A stretch of 64,000 nt of DNA. Origin: JASTVH01 sp042862465 (GTDB taxonomy: Bacteria; Pseudomonadota; Gammaproteobacteria; Pseudomonadales; Oleiphilaceae). The notes beneath the pieces are model-generated. The model searched no databases. It saw nothing but the letters and a program-made list of their open reading frames with translations, and was not told the DNA's origin. Shown here piece after piece: positions 43,446-50,846 of the stretch. The DNA is taken from positions 124,001 to 188,000 of the forward strand of contig JASTVH010000006.1 of NCBI GenBank assembly GCA_042862465.1, given 5' to 3'. The first letter of the stretch is position 1. The number at the start of each line of letters is the position of its first letter. The position numbers were made by a program, and so were the translations under genes.

Positions 43446-46043
43446 ATGACCGATCATCCCGACAATCAAGAGAAGTCCCTGGGAGACGCGAAAGACGTCC
43501 TCGCCGTCGAAACGGGAGGGCGGGCGACGACCGGCCCGATTGCCCGTTTTCTGTTGGTGGTGGCGTTCTGCTGGTCGCTGTTCCAGTTATGGATCGCCTC
43601 TCCCATCCCCTTCGCCCTGAACATCGGTGTCTTCAATTCCACGGAGGCCCGCTCGATTCACCTCGCTTTTGCGATGTTCCTGACCTTCATATCATTCCCA
43701 ATGTTCAAGGGGCGTCACAGCAACACGGTGCCCATTTTTGACTGGGTCTTCGCGATTCTGGGGGCCGCGTCGGCCTCGTATCTGATCGTGTTCTATCAGG
43801 ATCTGGCCAACCGGGCAGGAGCTCCGATCACGCAGGATATCGTGGTGGCGGTGATCGGCATGGTGCTGTTGCTGGAAGCCACACGGCGGGCTCTGGGGTT
43901 GCCGCTGATGATCGTGGCGATCGTGTTTCTCATCTACACCTTCGGTGGTCCTTACATGCCGGATGTGATTTCCCACAAGGGGGCCAGTCTCAGCAAGGTG
44001 GCCTGGCACCAGTGGCTCAGTACCGAAGGGGTCTTCGGTGTCGCATTGGGGGTGTCCACCAGCTTTGTGTTCCTGTTTGTGCTCTTTGGGGCCTTTCTGG
44101 AAAAGGCCGGTGCGGGCAATTATTTCATCAAGGTTTCCTACGCCCTGCTGGGGCATATGCGAGGCGGCCCGGCCAAGGCGGCCGTGGTCTCCAGTGGTTT
44201 GAGCGGGGTGATCTCAGGCTCCTCGATTGCCAACGTGGTAACCACCGGAACCTTTACCATCCCGCTGATGAAGCGCGTGGGTTTCCCGGCAACCAAGGCC
44301 GGCGCCGTTGAGGTGGCGGCTTCGACCAATGGGCAGCTGACGCCGCCAGTTATGGGGGCGGCGGCCTTCCTGATGGTGGAGTACGTGGGCATCAGCTATC
44401 TGGAGGTGGTCAAGCACGCCATCCTGCCGGCTCTGATCTCCTACATCGCGTTGATCTACATCGTCCACCTGGAGGCCTGCAAACTCGGCATGAAGGGCGT
44501 TGAGCGGCTCAACAAGCCGACCATCGCCCAGCGTATGCTGACCTGGGTCACGGTGTTGCTGGCGCTCTGCATCCTGACCTTTGCGGTTTATTACGGTGTG
44601 GGCTGGATTCGCGATCTGGCCCCCGAGAGTGCGCCCTATATCGTGGGTATCGGGTTGCTGGCGGTCTATCTCGGACTGATGTATTACGCCTGCCGGTTTC
44701 CTCCGCTGGAGGAGGAAATGAGCGATAAGGAACTGGATGAACTCCCCGAGGTGGGGCCGACGGTCAAGACCGGCCTGTATTTCCTGCTGCCGGTGGTGGT
44801 TCTGATCTGGTGTCTGACTGTCGAGCGGTTCTCGCCGGCGCTATCTGCCTTCTGGGCAACCGTTTTCATGATCTTCATCGTACTGACCCAGCGCCCGCTG
44901 ATGACTCTGTTCCGCAAGGAAGGGGATTTCTCCACCAGCCTGCGACAGGGCTTCCATGACTTTGTCCATGGCATGGCCATGGGGGCGCGCAACATGATTG
45001 GCATCGGGGTTGCCACGGCCACTGCGGGCATTGTGGTGGGCACCGTGACCCTGACCGGTATCGGTCTGGTCATGACCCAGTTCGTGGAGTGGGTGTCCGG
45101 CGGCAATATCCTTCTGATGCTGCTGTTCACTGCGTTCATCTGCCTGATTCTGGGGATGGGGCTGCCGACGACCGCGAATTACATCGTGGTCTCCACGCTG
45201 ATGGCGCCGGTCATTGTGACCCTGGGGGCGGAGAACGGCCTGATCGTCCCGCTGATTGCGGTGCACATGTTCGTGTTCTACTTCGGGATACTGGCGGACG
45301 ATACGCCGCCCGTGGGGCTGGCCGCCTACGCGGCGGCGGCCATCTCCGGGGGGGACCCCATACGCACAGGTGTGCAGGGCTTCACCTACGACATCCGGAC
45401 TGCCGTACTGCCGTTCATGTTCATCTTCAATACTCAGCTGCTGTTGATTGGGCTCTCCGGCTGGTTTGATCTGGTAGTGACGGTGGTCAGCGCCATTCTG
45501 GCCATGCTGGTCTTCGCGGCCGCCACCCAGGGGTTCTGGTTCACCAAAACCCGCTGGTATGAAACTGTCGCGCTGCTGCTGATTGCTTTCACCCTGTTCC
45601 GTCCCGGTTTCTGGTGGGACGAGTGGTATCCGCCGACCCAGTTCGTTAAAGGTGTGGATATCATGGAGCAGGTGGCGCAAACACCGCCTGGAGAGAAGCT
45701 GCATATCGTCGCCGAAGGGCAGAACCTGGAAGGCGAACAGGTGGAAAAAAGCATACCGCTGGCCATTCCGGAAGGGGACGACCCGCAATCGCGTATGGCC
45801 AAAGCGGGCATGACCCTCAAGCGCCAGGATGACCGCATGATTGTGGACAGCGTGACTTACGGCAGCGTGCCGGAGCAGGCCGGGATCTTCTTTGACTGGG
45901 AGATCAAGGGCGTGATCGTGGAAGCGGAGCGTCCACCGAAGGAGCTGATGTTCATTCCGGCGATTCTGTTGCTGGTCGTAGTGGCGTGGTTGCAGCGGCG
46001 GCGGCGGGATCAGGAACTGGCTGAGGGTGTCGCGAAAGCCTGA
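43446..46043 (+). CDS. Fused TRAP transporter permease (DctQM type) with C-terminal DUF3394 domain
   Basis: This 865-residue inner-membrane protein fuses the small and large TRAP subunits. The first four helices (about 35-170) correspond to DctQ. The following twelve or so correspond to DctM, with GGPAKAAVVSSGLSGVISGSS and GMGLPTTANYIVVSTLMAP as signatures. A C-terminal part (about 725-840) has a PDZ-like segment, MIVDSVTYGSVPEQAGIFFDWEI, before a final helix. This is the DUF3394 extension known from fused TRAP permeases. It is sodium-coupled and works with the TAXI protein encoded upstream. AGGTAGGTG precedes the ATG. Confidence 0.93.
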   Translation: MTDHPDNQEKSLGDAKDVLAVETGGRATTGPIARFLLVVAFCWSLFQLWIASPIPFALNIGVFNSTEARSIHLAFAMFLTFISFPMFKGRHSNTVPIFDWVFAILGAASASYLIVFYQDLANRAGAPITQDIVVAVIGMVLLLEATRRALGLPLMIVAIVFLIYTFGGPYMPDVISHKGASLSKVAWHQWLSTEGVFGVALGVSTSFVFLFVLFGAFLEKAGAGNYFIKVSYALLGHMRGGPAKAAVVSSGLSGVISGSSIANVVTTGTFTIPLMKRVGFPATKAGAVEVAASTNGQLTPPVMGAAAFLMVEYVGISYLEVVKHAILPALISYIALIYIVHLEACKLGMKGVERLNKPTIAQRMLTWVTVLLALCILTFAVYYGVGWIRDLAPESAPYIVGIGLLAVYLGLMYYACRFPPLEEEMSDKELDELPEVGPTVKTGLYFLLPVVVLIWCLTVERFSPALSAFWATVFMIFIVLTQRPLMTLFRKEGDFSTSLRQGFHDFVHGMAMGARNMIGIGVATATAGIVVGTVTLTGIGLVMTQFVEWVSGGNILLMLLFTAFICLILGMGLPTTANYIVVSTLMAPVIVTLGAENGLIVPLIAVHMFVFYFGILADDTPPVGLAAYAAAAISGGDPIRTGVQGFTYDIRTAVLPFMFIFNTQLLLIGLSGWFDLVVTVVSAILAMLVFAAATQGFWFTKTRWYETVALLLIAFTLFRPGFWWDEWYPPTQFVKGVDIMEQVAQTPPGEKLHIVAEGQNLEGEQVEKSIPLAIPEGDDPQSRMAKAGMTLKRQDDRMIVDSVTYGSVPEQAGIFFDWEIKGVIVEAERPPKELMFIPAILLLVVVAWLQRRRRDQELAEGVAKA

Positions 46044-46053
46044 AATTTACATT

Positions 46054-46078
46054 CCCTCTCCCGCGGTGGGGAGAGGGG
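46054..46078. repeat. Short palindromic repeat, CCCTCTCCC type, copy 2
   Basis: CCCTCTCCCGCGGTGG followed by GGAGAGGGG is a relative of the palindrome at 16065-16087. It lies 10 bp after the TRAP permease stop. Confidence 0.75.
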
Positions 46079-46153
46079 CGCCATGCCGCACCCTCTTCAG
46101 TTTCCTCGAACAACAATGTGCACGGGTTCCAGTGCAATACATCAGACAGGTTG

Positions 46154-46424
46154 CTAGTGTACTGTCTCATGTAAAACCATCCTATCAGCGGGCCGCTAAG
46201 AGGCCAGGTGCAAGGCGCGCTGCTGCAGGCGTAAGGGGCTACGTCAAGGCAGCGCAACGCAGCAGATGGCCTCTTAGCGGCCCGCCCGCAGGGAGCCCCG
46301 CATATCACTCACCGCCGCGTTGCGACTCTTGGCAAGGGCTACGGCCATTCCCGACGAGCCGCGCCTTGCGGTGAGCGATATGCGGGGCTCTGATAGGGTG
46401 GTTTTACGTGAGACAGTACACTAG
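46154..46424. repeat. Cloverleaf-type inverted repeat element, copy 2 (271 bp)
   Basis: The 35-bp outer arms (46154-46188 and 46390-46424) match in 33 positions. Arm A (46188-46285) has a perfect 19-bp stem, and arm B (46295-46388) has a 21-bp stem with 20 pairs. Arm B carries GCGTTGCG at 46317, CAAGGGCTACGGCCATT at 46333 and CGCGCCTTGC at 46360, all identical to copy 1. Arm A carries GCAAGGCGCG at 46210 and CGCAACGC at 46253, with a centre (AAGGGGCTACGTCA) in the opposite orientation. The stem sequences are unrelated to those of copy 1. It ends 92 bp before the thrS start codon. Confidence 0.9.
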
Positions 46425-46515
46425 AATGCGGGTCCCAACGCACCGCGGCTCGTATCGCGGTCTACGTGAATTCAAGTGATCTTTCGTGTGGATCACCACT
46501 GCAGAGGTTCAGTCT

Positions 46516-48441
46516 ATGCCTGTCGTTACGTTGCCTGACGGGAGCACCCGTCAGTTCAGCCAGCCTGTTTCCGTTCATGACGTTGCCGCCGACATCGGCG
46601 CCGGTCTCGCCAAGGCCGCCCTGGCCGGACGTGTTAATGGTGAGCTCGTGGATACCTCCTACACCATTGAGGATGATGCCGAACTGGCCATCGTGACCGA
46701 TCGGGATCCGGAAGGGCTGGACATCATTCGTCACTCCACTGCCCACCTGCTGGCGATGGCCGTCAAGGATCTGTTTCCGGACGCGCAGGTTACCATCGGT
46801 CCGGTGGTTGAGGACGGCTTTTACTACGATTTCAAATACGACAGGGCATTTACGCCGGACGATCTGGAAAAGATCGAAAAGCGCATGGAAGAGCTGGCCA
46901 AGCAGGATTACCAGGTTGAGCGCTCCGTGCTGTCCCGCGATGAGGCCATCCGCCTGTTCGACAAGATGGGCGAGGAGTACAAGGTCCGCATCATCCAGGA
47001 TATTCCCGGCGACGAGGACCTCTCCTTCTACAAGCAGGGCGACTTCATCGATCTCTGCCGTGGTCCCCACGTGCCCAATACCGGCAAGCTAAAGGCGTTT
47101 AAGCTGACCAAGGTGGCCGGTGCCTACTGGCGTGGCGACACCAATAACGAGCAGCTGCAGCGGGTCTACGGCACCGCCTGGCCCAACAAGAAGGAGCTCA
47201 AGGCCTACCTGCACCGGATCGAGGAAGCTGAAAAGCGCGACCACCGCAAATTGGGCAAGAAGCTCAACCTGTTCCACATGCAGGAAGAGGCGCCGGGCAT
47301 GGTGTTCTGGCATCCCAAAGGCTGGACCTTCTATCAGGAGGTTGAGCAGTACCTGCGGGCGAAGCTGCGACGCCATGGCTACCAGGAAATCAAGACCCCG
47401 CAGGTAGTGTCACGCGTGTTGTGGGAGAAGTCCGGCCACTGGGACAAGTTCGGTGATGATATGTTTACCACCGAGTCCGAGAAGCACGACTACGCCATCA
47501 AGCCGATGAACTGCCCGTGCCACATCCAGGTCTACAATCAGGGTCTCAAGAGCTACAAGGACCTGCCCCTTCGCCTGGCAGAGTTTGGTTCCTGTCACCG
47601 CAATGAAGCCTCGGGTGCATTGCACGGGCTGATGCGGGTGCGTGGTTTTACCCAGGACGACGCCCACATCTTCTGTGAGGAAGACCAGATTCAGGACGAG
47701 GTGTCCCTGTTTATCGATCTATTGCACGAAGTCTATGCCGATTTCGGCTTCGACAAGATCCTGTACAAGCTCTCCACACGACCGGAGCAGCGTGTGGGCT
47801 CGGACGAGATCTGGGATAAGGCCGAGGCGTCACTGGAAGAAGCTCTCAATCGCAAAGAGGTGGAGTGGGAGCTGCTGCCGGGTGAGGGCGCTTTCTACGG
47901 GCCGAAGATCGAATTTTCCCTGCAGGACTGTCTGGGCCGGGTGTGGCAGTGTGGCACCATTCAGGTAGACTTCTCCATGCCGGGCCGCCTGGGCGCCGAG
48001 TATGTTTCCCGGGAACAGGTCCGCAAGACACCGGTCATGTTGCACCGGGCCGTGCTGGGGTCGTTCGAGCGATTCCTGGGCATCCTGATCGAGCACTATG
48101 AAGGGAACTTCCCGCTGTGGTTGTCGCCGCAGCAGGTGGCGGTGCTGAATATCACGGATAATCAGGCAGAATATTGCAAAAACGTGGCCGATCGCCTTGA
48201 AAAAGAGGGGATTCGTGCCCATACCGACTTGAGAAACGAGAAGATCGGCTTTAAAATTCGCGAGCACACAATTGACAAGGTGCCGTATCTCCTGGTTGTC
48301 GGCGACAAAGAAGTCGAGAATCAGCAGGTTGCGGTTAGAACGCGAAAAGGTGAGGATTTGGGTACCTTGTCGCTGGATGAGTTCGTTGCGAAATTAAAGG
48401 CCGAAATCCAGCAGAAAAGCAGAACCGAAACGGAGAGCTGA
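46516..48441 (+). CDS. thrS: Threonyl-tRNA synthetase
   Basis: This 641-residue class II synthetase has an N-terminal TGS domain (MPVVTLPDGSTRQF, about 1-62) and an editing domain (about 65-225, HSTAHLLAMAVKDLFPDA). The catalytic core carries the zinc-binding MNCPCHIQVY region and later histidines. A C-terminal anticodon-binding domain follows (from about 535). The ATG at 46516 gives the same N-terminus as the E. coli enzyme (642 residues) and follows GAGGTT. infC begins 2 bp after the stop, so it heads the thrS-infC-rpmI-rplT-pheST-ihfA cluster. Confidence 0.98.
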   Translation: MPVVTLPDGSTRQFSQPVSVHDVAADIGAGLAKAALAGRVNGELVDTSYTIEDDAELAIVTDRDPEGLDIIRHSTAHLLAMAVKDLFPDAQVTIGPVVEDGFYYDFKYDRAFTPDDLEKIEKRMEELAKQDYQVERSVLSRDEAIRLFDKMGEEYKVRIIQDIPGDEDLSFYKQGDFIDLCRGPHVPNTGKLKAFKLTKVAGAYWRGDTNNEQLQRVYGTAWPNKKELKAYLHRIEEAEKRDHRKLGKKLNLFHMQEEAPGMVFWHPKGWTFYQEVEQYLRAKLRRHGYQEIKTPQVVSRVLWEKSGHWDKFGDDMFTTESEKHDYAIKPMNCPCHIQVYNQGLKSYKDLPLRLAEFGSCHRNEASGALHGLMRVRGFTQDDAHIFCEEDQIQDEVSLFIDLLHEVYADFGFDKILYKLSTRPEQRVGSDEIWDKAEASLEEALNRKEVEWELLPGEGAFYGPKIEFSLQDCLGRVWQCGTIQVDFSMPGRLGAEYVSREQVRKTPVMLHRAVLGSFERFLGILIEHYEGNFPLWLSPQQVAVLNITDNQAEYCKNVADRLEKEGIRAHTDLRNEKIGFKIREHTIDKVPYLLVVGDKEVENQQVAVRTRKGEDLGTLSLDEFVAKLKAEIQQKSRTETES

Positions 48442-48443
48442 CT

Positions 48444-48983
48444 ATCAAACGATCTAACCAACGCCGCGGACGTGCTCCGCGCGCGCCGATCAATGACAAC
48501 ATCGAAGCAACAGAAGTCCGCTTGATTGGTTCGGACGGTGAACAAGTTGGCATCGTCCCTCTGGAAGATGCGCTGAAGGCGGCGTCAGACGAAAGTCTCG
48601 ACCTGGTCCAGATCGCCGATGCAGATCCGATCGTCTGCAAGATCATGGACTACGGCAAGAAGATCTTCGAAGAGAAGAAAGCCAAGGCCGCTGCCAAGAA
48701 AAAGCAGAAGCAGGTCCAGATCAAAGAAGTGAAGTTTCGTCCAGGGACGGAAGAAGGGGATTATCAGGTCAAACTGCGCAACCTGGTACGTTTCCTTGAA
48801 CACGGGGACAAAGGCAAAGTCACTATCCGCTTCCGCGGCCGTGAGATGGCACACCAGGAAATCGGTATGTCTCTTATGAATCGCATCGAAGAGGATGTGG
48901 AAGAGCTGGGTCAGGTCGAACAGCGGCCAAAGATGGAAGGCCGCCAGATGACCATGATTGTCGCGCCCCGTAAGAAGAAGTAA
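48444..48983 (+). CDS. infC: Translation initiation factor IF-3, AUC start
   Basis: This 179-residue factor binds the 30S subunit and rejects wrong start codons. The N-domain begins IKRSNQRRGRAPRAPINDNI and the C-domain ends MTMIVAPRKKK, giving the normal length. No ATG, GTG or TTG fits the N-terminus. The only start that does is the ATC at 48444, placed 6 nt after GGAGAG. Non-AUG starts (AUU in E. coli) let IF-3 repress its own translation. ATC here would do the same. The first TTG in frame, at 48522, would cut 26 conserved residues. Confidence 0.93.
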   Translation: MKRSNQRRGRAPRAPINDNIEATEVRLIGSDGEQVGIVPLEDALKAASDESLDLVQIADADPIVCKIMDYGKKIFEEKKAKAAAKKKQKQVQIKEVKFRPGTEEGDYQVKLRNLVRFLEHGDKGKVTIRFRGREMAHQEIGMSLMNRIEEDVEELGQVEQRPKMEGRQMTMIVAPRKKK

Positions 48984-49015
48984 CGCCTGAAACGCTGGGG
49001 TTCGCCCCTGGAAAT

Positions 49016-49043
49016 CCTCCGCCTTTCCGGTTGGAGGGTTTTT
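49016..49043 (+). terminator. Hairpin with T-run between infC and rpmI
   Basis: CCTCC pairs with GGAGG around a 12-nt loop, followed by GTTTTTCTGTTT. It may be an internal attenuator or partial terminator, or part of the leader through which ribosomal protein L20 represses rpmI in enteric bacteria. Confidence 0.5.
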
Positions 49044-49097
49044 CTGTTTCTGCGTTATCCAATTTTGCGTGAAAAAGAGAATGCGGAGTTTTAAAAA

Positions 49098-49289
49098 ATG
49101 CCGAAGATGAAAACCAAGAGCGGGGCTGCCAAGCGTTTCAAGCAGACCGCCAAGGGTTACAAGCATAAGCAGTCTTTCACCAGCCACATCCTGACCAAGA
49201 AAAGCCCGAAGCGGAAGCGTCAGTTGCGCGGCACGAAGATGATCGCGAAGTCTGACGTTGTTCATATCGAGCGGATGCTTGGAAAGTAA
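49098..49289 (+). CDS. rpmI: Ribosomal protein L35
   Basis: This 63-residue basic protein of the large ribosomal subunit has the typical start MPKMKTKSGAAKRFK and the KKSPKRKRQLRGTKMI segment. It follows infC after a 114-bp leader that could hold the L20 control site known from enteric bacteria. rplT starts 27 bp later. Confidence 0.98.
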   Translation: MPKMKTKSGAAKRFKQTAKGYKHKQSFTSHILTKKSPKRKRQLRGTKMIAKSDVVHIERMLGK

Positions 49290-49316
49290 ACGGTTAAGGT
49301 TAGGAGATAATAGCTT

Positions 49317-49676
49317 ATGCCTCGCGTAAAACGTGGTGTCGTCGCTCGTCGTCGTCACAAGAAGATCATGAAGCAGGCCAAGGGTTACTACGGTGCCCGC
49401 AGCCGAGTGTTCCGTGTTGCCAAACAGGCGGTTATCAAGGCTCAGCAGTATGCCTATCGTGACCGTCGTCAACGCAAGCGTCAGTTCCGCGCACTGTGGA
49501 TCGCCCGTATCAACGCCGGCGCCCGTGCCAACGGTCTGTCCTACAGCCGTCTGATTGCTGGTCTGAAGAAGGCGGACGTGGAAATCGATCGCAAGGTTCT
49601 GGCTGATCTTGCCATGAACGAACAGCAAGCCTTTAGCGCCGTTGTAGAAAAAGCCAAGTCCGCTCTGGCGGGTTAA
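49317..49676 (+). CDS. rplT: Ribosomal protein L20
   Basis: This 119-residue protein is needed early in 50S assembly and also represses its own operon in enteric bacteria. The family start MPRVKRGVVARRRHKKIMK and the RQRKRQFRALWIARINA segment are plain. It is preceded by AGGAGATAATAGCTT and followed by a terminator upstream of pheS. Confidence 0.98.
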   Translation: MPRVKRGVVARRRHKKIMKQAKGYYGARSRVFRVAKQAVIKAQQYAYRDRRQRKRQFRALWIARINAGARANGLSYSRLIAGLKKADVEIDRKVLADLAMNEQQAFSAVVEKAKSALAG

Positions 49677-49782
49677 GCTCTTCACTGCGGGGGAGTGCTG
49701 ATTCCGGCGTACCCGGGCTTTGAGCCAGAGCATCGGATCAGCATTTCCTTAGGCGAATTGACGAAACAGTCGTCGAACAATA

Positions 49783-49810
49783 GGGGAAGAGCCGGCTCTT
49801 CCCCTTTTTT
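49783..49810 (+). terminator. Terminator/attenuator before pheS
   Basis: GGGGAAGAGCC pairs with GGCTCTTCCCC and is followed by six T, 17 bp before the pheS start. A second stem (TGCTGATTCCG at 49696 with CGGATCAGCA at 49734) lies upstream and could take part in an attenuation switch. No leader peptide rich in Phe codons is visible. Confidence 0.85.
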
Positions 49811-49827
49811 CGTTTGGAGCGAAGTCA

Positions 49828-50826
49828 ATGGAGAATCTTCAATCCCTCGTCCAGAAAGCACTGGACGCCGTGGAGCAGGCGCAGGATCTCAAGGCGCTAG
49901 ATCAGCTCAGGGTTGACTATCTGGGCAAGAAAGGGGCACTGACCCAACAGCTCAAGACCCTGGGTGAGTTGCCGGCGGAAGAGCGTCCCGAGGCCGGGCA
50001 GCGCATCAACGCCGCCAAGCAGGAAGTGCAGGCCGCCATCACCGAGCGCAAGGTAACCCTGGAGGCCAAGGCGTTGGAGGCGAAGCTGAGCGAGGAGGCC
50101 ATTGATGTCACTCTGCCGGGTCGCGGCCGTGAACTCGGCGGACTGCATCCGGTAACCCGTACCCTCCAGCGAATCGAGCAGATCTTTACCCAGGCCGGCT
50201 ACACGGTGGAGCAGGGCCCGGAGATTGAAGACGACTACCATAACTTCGAAGCGCTCAACATTCCCGACCATCACCCGGCCCGGGCGATGCACGATACCTT
50301 CTATTTCCCGTCCGGACGGCTGCTGCGTACCCACACCTCGCCGGTGCAGATCCGGACCATGGAAAGCAGCGAGCCTCCGTTCCGGATGATCTGCCCCGGG
50401 CGTGTCTACCGCTGCGATTCCGATCAGACCCACACGCCGATGTTTCACCAGATCGAGGGTCTGCTGGTCGAGAAAAAAGTCAGTTTCGCCGACCTCAAGA
50501 GTACCGTGGAGGAATTTCTGCGGGTGTTCTTTGAGCGCGATCTGGCGGTGCGTTTCCGCCCGTCCTACTTCCCGTTCACCGAACCCTCCGCGGAGGTGGA
50601 TATCGAATGGGGGCGTGACGAAGACGGCAACATTCAGTGGCTGGAAGTCATGGGCTGCGGCATGGTGCACCCGCGTGTCTTCGAGTATTGCAACATCGAT
50701 CCGGACGTCTATTCCGGCTTTGCCTTCGGCCTGGGTGTCGAGCGTCTGGCCATGCTGCGTTACGGCGTCAACGATCTGCGCATGTTCTTCGAGAACGATC
50801 TGCGCTTCCTGCGGCAATTCCGCTAA
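49828..50826 (+). CDS. pheS: Phenylalanyl-tRNA synthetase alpha subunit
   Basis: This 332-residue catalytic subunit of the alpha2-beta2 synthetase has an N-terminal coiled coil (about 1-85) and then the class II core. Motif 2 lies around FRMICPGRVYRCDSDQTHTPMF (split by the active-site turn). Motif 3 is in FAFGLGVERLAMLRYG near the C-terminus. It is separated from rplT by a terminator, so its level can be set independently. pheT follows after 20 bp. Confidence 0.98.
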   Translation: MENLQSLVQKALDAVEQAQDLKALDQLRVDYLGKKGALTQQLKTLGELPAEERPEAGQRINAAKQEVQAAITERKVTLEAKALEAKLSEEAIDVTLPGRGRELGGLHPVTRTLQRIEQIFTQAGYTVEQGPEIEDDYHNFEALNIPDHHPARAMHDTFYFPSGRLLRTHTSPVQIRTMESSEPPFRMICPGRVYRCDSDQTHTPMFHQIEGLLVEKKVSFADLKSTVEEFLRVFFERDLAVRFRPSYFPFTEPSAEVDIEWGRDEDGNIQWLEVMGCGMVHPRVFEYCNIDPDVYSGFAFGLGVERLAMLRYGVNDLRMFFENDLRFLRQFR

Positions 50827-50846
50827 TCGGACTAGGGTAGGAATAC

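Noticed and set aside
49677..49827. Phe-rich leader peptide for pheST
   Set aside because: No short frame with consecutive Phe codons is present in the leader.
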